Shown here: positions 7,637-13,438 of the stretch, piece by piece
Layout of the letters: each line of letters begins with the position of its first letter
How positions within the stretch are numbered: the first letter of the stretch is position 1
NCBI GenBank assembly: GCA_044371675.1
Contig: JBILTF010000058.1
Span: 1-14,358 of the forward strand
DNA length: 14,358 bases
From: CAIZGX01 sp044371675
GTDB lineage: Bacteria > Bacteroidota > Bacteroidia > Flavobacteriales_D > Sanyastnellaceae
Direction of reading: 5' to 3'
Translations under genes and position numbers: made by a program
Notes under the pieces: generated by a model
The model's database searches: none
The model's input: only the letters and a program-made list of their open reading frames with translations
Told to the model about the DNA's origin: nothing

Positions 7637-7653
7637 TTAGTTTAGCGAACTAA
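7637..7653. promoter_or_regulatory. Small dyad in the divergent promoter region (possible operator)
   Basis: The 71-base gap between the divergent BNR-protein and cinA genes contains TTAGTT-TAGCG-AACTAA, a perfect 6-bp inverted repeat with a 5-base spacer. A near -7 box on the + strand (TAATTTAG, one mismatch to TAnnTTTG) overlaps it at 7651-7658. Short AT-rich dyads arise by chance, so an operator role is only a possibility. Confidence 0.25.
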
Positions 7654-7686
7654 TTTAGCAAAAATTGGTTTCAACCTAAAGAACTC

Positions 7687-7690
7687 AGGA
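7687..7690 (+). promoter_or_regulatory. Shine-Dalgarno-like AGGA before cinA
   Basis: AGGA followed by an A-rich stretch lies eight bases before the cinA ATG. This is the only start in the window with an SD-like element at good spacing. Bacteroidota mostly initiate without SD pairing, so the A-rich spacer may matter more than the AGGA. It supports the start at 7699. Confidence 0.35.
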
Positions 7691-7698
7691 AAAAAAGT

Positions 7699-8943
7699 AT
7701 GAAAGCGATAATAATAAATATTGGAGACGAACTTTTGATTGGTCAAACCATTAACACCAATGCCGCATGGATGGGGCAATACCTCAATAGTTTCGGAATT
7801 GAAGTGGAATCGTCGCTTTGCATTTCTGACAAGGGTCCTGTGATCTATAGTGAAATAGACAACGCCTTGAAAAAGGCTGATGTTGTTGTTGTAACTGGGG
7901 GATTAGGTCCAACCAAAGACGACATTACGAAGCATACCCTGTGCGAGCTTTTTCAAACAGAACTTGTCATGCACGAACCGAGCTACTTGCGTGTGAAGGC
8001 GTTTTTCGAATCGCGTGGATTGCCTTTTTTGAAAGTGAATGAACAACAAGCGCTTGTTCCTGCATCGTGCACAGTGCTTGAGAATATGGTGGGTACCGCC
8101 AACGGTATGTTGTTCGAGCGTGACGGGCATGTTTGTGTTTCACTTCCGGGGGTGCCTTTTGAGATGAAGTATTTGATGGAACACGAGGTTGTCCCGCGAA
8201 TTCAACAAAAATTCGAACTGCCGAAAATTTTGCATAGAACGATATTAACGCAAGGTGTGGGAGAGAGTTTTATTGCAGATCTTTTAACTGACTGGGAAAA
8301 TTCATTGGCCGTTGAAGACATTCATTTAGCTTATTTGCCTTCCCCGGGAATGGTTAAGTTGCGCATGTCCATTTATGGTGGCGCGGAAGAATCTGTTCTA
8401 AAGGAAAGGATTCAACGGAAAGAAGCAGAGCTGCACGCCATTATTGGCGAGTATATTTTCGGCTATGAAAAAGAGACACTTCAAAGTGTTTTAGTAGATA
8501 AGTTGAAGGAGACAGGAATGACAGTGAGCTTTGCAGAAAGCTGCACAGGTGGAATGATGGCTCAGAAGATTACAGATGTCCCTGGAGCTAGCGAAATTTT
8601 TCAAACAGGTTGGGTGGTTTATCACGGAAAATCGAAATCAAAAGAATTGGGTGTTGATCCGGAAATAATTTCGAATTACGGCGAGATAAGCGGAGAGGTT
8701 GCAACGGCGATGGCCGATTGCGCTCGGATTAAATCCGGAAGTGATTTTGCTCTGTCATCTACGGGTTGGGCAGGACCGGATGGTGGAGATGAAATTCATG
8801 GTGTTGGGACAATTTTCGTTGCTCTTTCAGCCGAAAAAGGGACGATTGTTAAGGAGCTGAAGTTTGGAAAGAACCGTATGCGCAATCGGGAAATGGCTTC
8901 TGACGCGGCATTTATGCTTTTAATCAAAGAAATTCAGAAGTAA
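7699..8943 (+). CDS. cinA: CinA-family protein (competence/damage-inducible protein A; NMN amidohydrolase C-domain)
   Basis: This 414-residue cytoplasmic protein has the normal full two-domain length. Residues 1 to about 170 are the MoCF-biosynthesis-like domain (IIINIGDELLIGQTINTNAAW at the start; VVTGGLGPTKDD at 65-75; GTANGM and SLPGVPFEM further on). In CinA proteins this domain is linked to ADP-ribose pyrophosphatase activity. A linking alpha/beta segment spans about 175-260. The C-terminal domain (about 265-414) has SFAESCTGGMMA (277-288), VVYHGKSK and STGWAGPDGG (354-363). These correspond to the PncC nicotinamide-mononucleotide deamidase motifs, with conserved Ser281, Tyr and Lys at the expected places. 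TGWAGPDGG departs slightly from the usual GIAGPxGG. The likely role is recycling of NMN in pyridine nucleotide metabolism. The cell-biological link to competence is historical and not shown here. The stop is immediately followed by the rpmB promoter. Confidence 0.95.
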   Translation: MKAIIINIGDELLIGQTINTNAAWMGQYLNSFGIEVESSLCISDKGPVIYSEIDNALKKADVVVVTGGLGPTKDDITKHTLCELFQTELVMHEPSYLRVKAFFESRGLPFLKVNEQQALVPASCTVLENMVGTANGMLFERDGHVCVSLPGVPFEMKYLMEHEVVPRIQQKFELPKILHRTILTQGVGESFIADLLTDWENSLAVEDIHLAYLPSPGMVKLRMSIYGGAEESVLKERIQRKEAELHAIIGEYIFGYEKETLQSVLVDKLKETGMTVSFAESCTGGMMAQKITDVPGASEIFQTGWVVYHGKSKSKELGVDPEIISNYGEISGEVATAMADCARIKSGSDFALSSTGWAGPDGGDEIHGVGTIFVALSAEKGTIVKELKFGKNRMRNREMASDAAFMLLIKEIQK

Positions 8944-8946
8944 AAA

Positions 8947-8976
8947 TTGGATTTATTAAAAACTAGCGTATATTTG
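8947..8976 (+). promoter_or_regulatory. rpmB promoter, Bacteroidota type (TTG-N19-TATATTTG)
   Basis: TTG at 8947-8949, a 19-base spacer and TATATTTG at 8969-8976 match the Bacteroidota -33/-7 consensus (TTG, TAnnTTTG). The -33 element begins three bases after the cinA stop codon. Transcription should start about five bases past 8976, giving a leader of roughly 25 bases. The 16 bases starting at 8969 recur exactly before secDF. Confidence 0.75.
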
Positions 8977-9005
8977 CACCCCTTTATTCACAAAAACTCA
9001 TTCAC

Positions 9006-9239
9006 ATGCCACGCATTTGTCAAATTACTGGAAAGAAGACAATCTCTGGAAACCGAGTTTCCCATTCTAATATCAAAACACGTAGAAAATTCTATCCAAA
9101 CTTGCAGTACAAGCGTTTTTGGTTGGCGGAAGAAAGTCGTTGGGTGCAATTGCGTGTAACTCCGAAGGGAATGAAAACCATTAATAAAATTGGTTTGGCG
9201 GCTGCTATGAAAAGAGCAAAAGAAAACGGAATCGGATAA
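9006..9239 (+). CDS. rpmB: 50S ribosomal protein L28
   Basis: This 77-residue basic protein starts MPRICQITGKKTISGNRVSH, the typical L28 N-terminus in which the family signature includes the TGK segment. The middle (NIKTRRKFYPNLQYKRFW) and the end (LRVTPKGMKTINKIGL) also match bacterial L28. It is a large-subunit ribosomal protein. Length is normal for the family. It is transcribed from its own promoter just after cinA and is followed after about 20 bases by a strong terminator, so it is probably monocistronic. In many Bacteroidota rpmB is followed by rpmG and a short DUF4295 gene; neither is present here. A longer frame from about 8947 in another phase covers the same bases but has no resemblance to a protein family. 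Confidence 0.97.
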   Translation: MPRICQITGKKTISGNRVSHSNIKTRRKFYPNLQYKRFWLAEESRWVQLRVTPKGMKTINKIGLAAAMKRAKENGIG

Positions 9240-9257
9240 TTATTTTTTATCGAAATT

Positions 9258-9287
9258 GAAAAAGGTTGAGTTCGCTCAACCTTTTTT
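9258..9287 (+). terminator. Intrinsic terminator of rpmB
   Basis: The stem GGTTGAG (9264-9270) with CTCAACC (9275-9281) closes a TTCG loop. It is extended by A-T pairs (9259-9263 with 9282-9286) and runs into TTTTTT. It begins about 20 bases past the rpmB stop, and isolates rpmB from secDF. The A/T flanks could also allow termination from the opposite strand. Confidence 0.93.
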
Positions 9288-9319
9288 GTTGTACACTCTT
9301 TAATTTCTCTTAATTTTCT

Positions 9320-9327
9320 TATATTTG
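9320..9327 (+). promoter_or_regulatory. secDF promoter -7 element (TATATTTG)
   Basis: TATATTTG is a perfect TAnnTTTG box, followed by CACCCCTT exactly as before rpmB. No clear TTG is found at the expected -33 distance; a T-rich stretch (CTTTAATTTC) lies there instead. The predicted start is about 9332, giving a leader of roughly 30 bases to the ATG at 9364. Confidence 0.65.
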
Positions 9328-9363
9328 CACCCCTTAAAACGTGTTGAACAATATTGAATTTAC

Positions 9364-12300
9364 ATGCAAAATAGATCGCTACTCTGGATTTTTATTATCC
9401 TTCTAACTTTATCAGTTGGCTACCTTCTGTCGTTTAGCTTCATTTCGAAGAGCTACGAAAGCGTGGTATTTCAAGCTGTTGAAGAGTCTATCACAGATGA
9501 ATTAGTAAAAGGTGAATTGTTGAAGAATTACGGCGACACTATGGTGGTTGCTGATTCTTTACGTGGTGCCGGGTTTGAAGCTTATCGTGATAGCATCATT
9601 ACTATGCGTCACGGAAGTATTGAAGGTTTCGTGAAAGCAAACTTCGACGAACAACGCGAAACGTTGTTCACTTCGAAATACAATAAAGCCCTTCGCGATA
9701 GTGCAGATGCAGTGGCATTCCCGTTGATGGGTTACAGCTATAGCTATTTGAAATCTCACGAATTGGCACTAGGTCTTGACTTGAAAGGTGGAATGAGTGT
9801 TACCCTTGAGGTAAGTATTCCTGACCTTCTCCTTTCATTGAGCGATTACAGCACGGATCCTACTTTCCTTACTTCAATTGATAACGCGAAGAAAGCGCAA
9901 TTGAACAGCACTTCTGATTTCTTAACTCTCTTTGAAGAGGAGTGGAAGAAAGGCGGTCAACAAGGACAGTTGTGGAGAAAGTTCAGCAACCAAACCAACC
10001 AAGAGAAGTTCAAAGCGAACATGTCTGATGAAGATGTAATTAAAGTGTTGCGTAAGGAAGCGAATGATGCAATTGACAACACAGAGAACATTATTCGTAA
10101 ACGTATTGACCAATTCGGCGTGACTTCACCAAACGTTCAAAAGCAATCGTTAACGAGCAGAATTGTAGTTGAATTACCAGGCGTTACAGACCAAGAGCGT
10201 GTTCGTAAGAACTTGAAGAGCACAGCGAATCTTGAGTTTTGGAACACCTACTTCAACGTAGAAATTGCGCAAGCAATGGTTGACTTGAACACAGCCTTAG
10301 GCAAAATTCAAGCGCCAGAGTTGTATGCACCTGTGCAAGACACAACGAAAAAAGATTCTACCGCTACTGCACCTGCAGTGAAGCCTGACGATCAATTAAC
10401 AGACGACGAGAAGAAACGTAAGTATCCTTTGTTCGCGATTTTTGGCCCAAATATTCCACAAGACAATCAGGCCGTTCCTTCAGCTATTGCTGGTTCTGCA
10501 AGAGTTTCAGACATGGAAGCGGTAGACCGCATCTTCAGTTCAGACATGGCGAAGAGCATGTTCCCGAAAGACTTGCGTTTGATGTGGAGTGCAAAACCTG
10601 AAAAGGGAGTTGCTATTCTTTACGCAATCAAAGCTGACGAATTAAACGGACGTGCACCACTTGATGGAAAATCAATTGTAGATGCGCGTCAAGATTTCGA
10701 TCCTATCAAAGGCGGTATCGTGGTTGAAATGACCATGAGTGCTGATGTTGGAGCTCCGAAGTGGAAAGAAATGACTGCGAAAAACGCAGCAGACAATAAC
10801 AGAGCGGTGGCAGTAGTTATGGATAACTTGGTTTATTCAGCGCCTTCTGTAAACGAAGAAATTCCAAACGGAAAATCAGTAATCACCTTTGGTTCAGGTG
10901 ACAACCGTGACAAGCAAATCTTAGAAGCGAAAGACTTAGCAGGATTATTGAAAGCAGGATCGCTTCCAGCACCAGCGAAGATTATTGACGAAGTTGTTGT
11001 TGGTCCAAGCCTTGGAGCCGAGAATATTAAGGCTGGAGTTTGGTCGTTCATTGCAGCATTCATTGTTATCCTTCTTTACATGATGTTCTACTACGCTTGG
11101 GCGGGTTGGGCAGCAAACGTTGCATTGGTTGCTAACTTATTCTTCTTGATTGGTGCACTTGTATCATTGGGCGGAACATTGACACTTCCTGGTATCGCCG
11201 GTATCGTGTTAACCATGGGTATGGCAGTTGATGCGAACGTATTGATTTACGAACGTGTGAAAGAGGAATTGCGTTTAGGCAAGCCAGTATCTGTCGCTAT
11301 GCTTGATGGATTTAGAAAGGCCATTAGTGCGATTTTGGATGGAAATATGACAACGTTGATTTCCGGTCTCGTTTTGTTGTTTGTTGGAACGGGACCTATG
11401 AAAGGTTTCGCAACGACGTTGATCATTGGTATTTTCACAACCTTATTCACTGCAATTGTTATCTCTCGATTGATTCTTTACAAGCGTCTAGACAGCAAAA
11501 AAGAAATTACCTTCTACAGCAACATTACTAAGAATTGGTTCACGAAGATGAACTATGACTTCGTAACTAAGCGTTACTTGTATTACGGAATTTCTGCAAC
11601 CATCTTAATTGCGGGTGCGGTTTCTTGGACCACACGCGGATTCAACATGGGAGTTGACTTTGTAGGAGGAACTTCATTCAAAGTGAAGTATGAAGAGAAG
11701 ATTGATCCAGAAGCTGTTCGTACCGCTCTTTCAACCTCATTGGTTGAAAACGGAAATGCCTCAGCAAGCACTGTTCAAGCGATTGGCACTTCAGGAAACG
11801 AGTTCAAGATTACGACCAATTACTTAATCAACGACAATTCAAACGATGTTGCACAACGTGTTCAAACAGACGTAGATAATGCGTTAGGAAAAGTTGGAAA
11901 GCACGAGATCACTACTTCTTACAAGGTAGATGCATCGATGAGCGATGACTTTAGAGCAGAAGCTATTTGGGCTGCGATTCTAACGTTGTTATTGGTAGGT
12001 ATCTATGTTGTGTTCCGCTTCCGTAAAATTGACTTTGCAATTGGTGCAACGGTAGCGTTGTTCCACGATGCATTGATGGTAATCTGCGCGTTCACGTTGT
12101 TGAACGGATTGGTTCCATTCACATTGGAAGTGAATCAGAACTTCGTCGCTGCAATCTTAACTGTAATCGGATATTCGATCAACGATACTGTTGTAATCTT
12201 TGACCGTATTCGTGAGTACTTCCGTGAGCGTCGTAACCCAGAATTGAAGTCTACTATCAATGATGCATTGAATAGCACACTTGGTCGTTCAATCAATACG

Positions 12301-12477
12301 TCTATGACGGTATTGTTGACCTTAGGTGTAATGTTCATCTTCGGAAGCGATGATATTCGTGGATTCGTATTCGCAATGATTATTGGAGTAATTAGCGGGG
12401 TTTATTCAACCTTGTTTATTGCAACTCCGATTGTTGTTGATATGCGTCAATTGTTTACAAAGAAAGAAGCGAAATAA
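9364..12477 (+). CDS. secDF: Protein translocase subunit SecDF (fused SecD-SecF)
   Basis: This 1037-residue inner-membrane protein joins SecD and SecF, as is usual in Bacteroidota. One membrane helix lies near residues 7-29. The SecD signature LGLDLKGGMSVTLEV is at 136-150, followed by a large periplasmic part (P1). SecD membrane helices begin near 558, with PGIAGIVLTMGMAVDANVLIYER and the key aspartate D623. The SecF half starts near 739 with a helix, GVDFVGGTSFK (763-773) and VIGYSINDTVVIFDRIREYF (around 934-953). SecDF sits beside SecYEG and uses the proton gradient to pull exported proteins into the periplasm. The three T9SS cargo proteins in this window would depend on this route. Compared with typical SecD the periplasmic part has a lysine- and aspartate-rich insertion near residues 320-350 (DTTKKDSTATAPAVKPDD), probably a flexible loop. 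The gene has its own promoter and ends in a strong terminator, so it is probably monocistronic. Confidence 0.97.
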   Translation: MQNRSLLWIFIILLTLSVGYLLSFSFISKSYESVVFQAVEESITDELVKGELLKNYGDTMVVADSLRGAGFEAYRDSIITMRHGSIEGFVKANFDEQRETLFTSKYNKALRDSADAVAFPLMGYSYSYLKSHELALGLDLKGGMSVTLEVSIPDLLLSLSDYSTDPTFLTSIDNAKKAQLNSTSDFLTLFEEEWKKGGQQGQLWRKFSNQTNQEKFKANMSDEDVIKVLRKEANDAIDNTENIIRKRIDQFGVTSPNVQKQSLTSRIVVELPGVTDQERVRKNLKSTANLEFWNTYFNVEIAQAMVDLNTALGKIQAPELYAPVQDTTKKDSTATAPAVKPDDQLTDDEKKRKYPLFAIFGPNIPQDNQAVPSAIAGSARVSDMEAVDRIFSSDMAKSMFPKDLRLMWSAKPEKGVAILYAIKADELNGRAPLDGKSIVDARQDFDPIKGGIVVEMTMSADVGAPKWKEMTAKNAADNNRAVAVVMDNLVYSAPSVNEEIPNGKSVITFGSGDNRDKQILEAKDLAGLLKAGSLPAPAKIIDEVVVGPSLGAENIKAGVWSFIAAFIVILLYMMFYYAWAGWAANVALVANLFFLIGALVSLGGTLTLPGIAGIVLTMGMAVDANVLIYERVKEELRLGKPVSVAMLDGFRKAISAILDGNMTTLISGLVLLFVGTGPMKGFATTLIIGIFTTLFTAIVISRLILYKRLDSKKEITFYSNITKNWFTKMNYDFVTKRYLYYGISATILIAGAVSWTTRGFNMGVDFVGGTSFKVKYEEKIDPEAVRTALSTSLVENGNASASTVQAIGTSGNEFKITTNYLINDNSNDVAQRVQTDVDNALGKVGKHEITTSYKVDASMSDDFRAEAIWAAILTLLLVGIYVVFRFRKIDFAIGATVALFHDALMVICAFTLLNGLVPFTLEVNQNFVAAILTVIGYSINDTVVIFDRIREYFRERRNPELKSTINDALNSTLGRSINTSMTVLLTLGVMFIFGSDDIRGFVFAMIIGVISGVYSTLFIATPIVVDMRQLFTKKEAK

Positions 12478-12501
12478 AATCACATTAGAATACTTTGAAA
12501 G

Positions 12502-12526
12502 TGCCGGGATTTTCCCGGCATTTTTC
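12502..12526 (+). terminator. Intrinsic terminator of secDF
   Basis: TGCCGGGA (12502-12509) pairs with TCCCGGCA (12513-12520) over a T-rich loop and is followed by TTTTTC. It begins 25 bases past the secDF stop codon. The following TTTG (12527-12530) also serves as the probable -33 element of tatA, so terminator and promoter abut. Confidence 0.92.
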
Positions 12527-12556
12527 TTTGAATGAAGTTTAACACGCTTACCTTTG
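12527..12556 (+). promoter_or_regulatory. tatA promoter (TTTG-N18-TACCTTTG), ATG 5 bases away
   Basis: TTTG at 12527-12530, an 18-base spacer and TACCTTTG at 12549-12556 match the Bacteroidota promoter consensus. Only CGGC separates the -7 box from the ATG at 12561. The expected start of transcription falls on or next to the A of the ATG, so the mRNA is predicted to be leaderless. Confidence 0.7.
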
Positions 12557-12560
12557 CGGC

Positions 12561-12848
12561 ATGAGTACTGGCGAGATTTTCATGATTTTGTTCATCTATC
12601 TTTTGCTTTTTGGAGCGAAGGGGGTTCCCTCTATCGCTCGCACATTGGGAAAGACTATGTACCAGTTTCGCAACGCCGCAAAAGATGTTCAAGATGAAAT
12701 ATTGAAGAGCGCCGATGATATGCGTAAACAGGCTCGCGCAGAAGTTCCATTGGATCAGCTGATGAACGAAGAGGAGCCAGCACCGCCTGTTCAAGAAGAA
12801 ACGAAAACAATTCCTGCCGATGATGTTCAGCCAGGAGCAACTCTATAG
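12561..12848 (+). CDS. tatA: Sec-independent translocase TatA/TatE-like protein
   Basis: This is a 95-residue membrane protein with TatA architecture. It has a very short N-terminus, one hydrophobic helix (EIFMILFIYLLLFGAK, 5-20), the hinge F17-G18 with P23 (FGAKGVP), an amphipathic helix (SIARTLGKTMYQFRNAAKDVQDEI, about 24-47) and an acidic, proline-rich tail. TatA oligomers form the membrane-perturbing part of the twin-arginine export pathway for folded proteins. No tatB or tatC is visible nearby; in Bacteroidota the tat genes are often apart. The symbol is by family, as TatA, TatB and TatE cannot be cleanly separated by eye; the short length and FG hinge favour TatA/E. It has its own promoter just past the secDF terminator. 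Its last 29 bases overlap the downstream AlkB-like gene in another frame, so the two are likely co-transcribed. Confidence 0.88.
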   Translation: MSTGEIFMILFIYLLLFGAKGVPSIARTLGKTMYQFRNAAKDVQDEILKSADDMRKQARAEVPLDQLMNEEEPAPPVQEETKTIPADDVQPGATL

Positions 12849-13380
12849 TTCAAACGGAGAAGAGCTTATTCTTCATCACGAAATTTTTCAACCCTATTCC
12901 GTTCAAGATTTTCTTTCATTGCCTTGGCAACAGAATACCATTTGCGTATTCGGAAAAGAACATTTAGAACCGCGCCTGACGTGCTATTTCGGTCCAGCGT
13001 ACACGTATTCCAACGTGCATTGGAAAGCGAATGAACTTCCGCCGATTCTTTTCCAACTAAAACAAAAAATTGAAATTTTAGCTAAGGCAGAATTCAATGC
13101 TGTGCTCTGCAACTACTACAGAGACGGGCAAGACAGCATGGGGTGGCACAGTGATAATGAGAAAGAAATGGATGCTGCGGTTATTGCATCGGTGTCTATT
13201 GGAGGCGAGCGCGTGATTAAATTCCGATCGCGAATCGACGAAAAGAAGTTGGCTTTCAATCTGCCCCATGGCTCGCTATTGTTGATGAATAATTTCCAAG
13301 AGCATTGGCAACATTCGATTGGGAAAGTGAAGTCTGCTTCCCCTCGAATAAACTTTACGTTTCGAAAGATGCGTTGTTAG
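12820..13380 (+). CDS. AlkB-family 2-oxoglutarate/Fe(II)-dependent dioxygenase (DNA/RNA dealkylation)
   Basis: This 186-residue cytoplasmic enzyme has the iron triad H110, D112 (GWHSDNE) and H165 (HWQHSIGK), and the 2-oxoglutarate-binding arginines R176 and R182 in PRINFTFR. The segments CNYYRDGQDSMGWHSDNE and SIGGERVIKFR are close to the ALKBH2/ALKBH3-like and bacterial short AlkB group. Such enzymes oxidatively remove methyl groups from 1-methyladenine and 3-methylcytosine. Direct repair of DNA is the most likely role; RNA or protein demethylation cannot be excluded. Two ATG codons occur in tandem (12820 and 12823), and either gives a full-length domain. The start lies inside tatA (29-base overlap), suggesting co-transcription and translational coupling. 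No strong terminator follows; the next gene has its own -7 box 45 bases downstream. Confidence 0.93.
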   Translation: MMFSQEQLYSSNGEELILHHEIFQPYSVQDFLSLPWQQNTICVFGKEHLEPRLTCYFGPAYTYSNVHWKANELPPILFQLKQKIEILAKAEFNAVLCNYYRDGQDSMGWHSDNEKEMDAAVIASVSIGGERVIKFRSRIDEKKLAFNLPHGSLLLMNNFQEHWQHSIGKVKSASPRINFTFRKMRC

Positions 13381-13424
13381 ACGGAAGAGGACATTCGCCT
13401 TCACCATGTTTTTCACTTTGTTCT

Positions 13425-13432
13425 TATCTTTG
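13425..13432 (+). promoter_or_regulatory. -7 element (TATCTTTG) of the E1 gene, ATG 7 bases away
   Basis: TATCTTTG is a perfect TAnnTTTG box followed by CGCCCT and the ATG at 13439. No convincing TTG lies at the -33 distance. If used, transcription would start within about two bases of the ATG. This favours the start at 13439 over the in-frame ATG at 13406, which lies upstream of the box. Confidence 0.55.
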
Positions 13433-13438
13433 CGCCCT

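Noticed and set aside
8947..9159. Open frame overlapping the rpmB leader and coding region in another phase
   Set aside because: It begins in the rpmB promoter and runs in a different phase over a clear L28 gene. The product has no recognisable features.
12480..12840. Antisense open frames over tatA
   Set aside because: They overlap a well-supported TatA gene and the secDF terminator, and show no domain or promoter.
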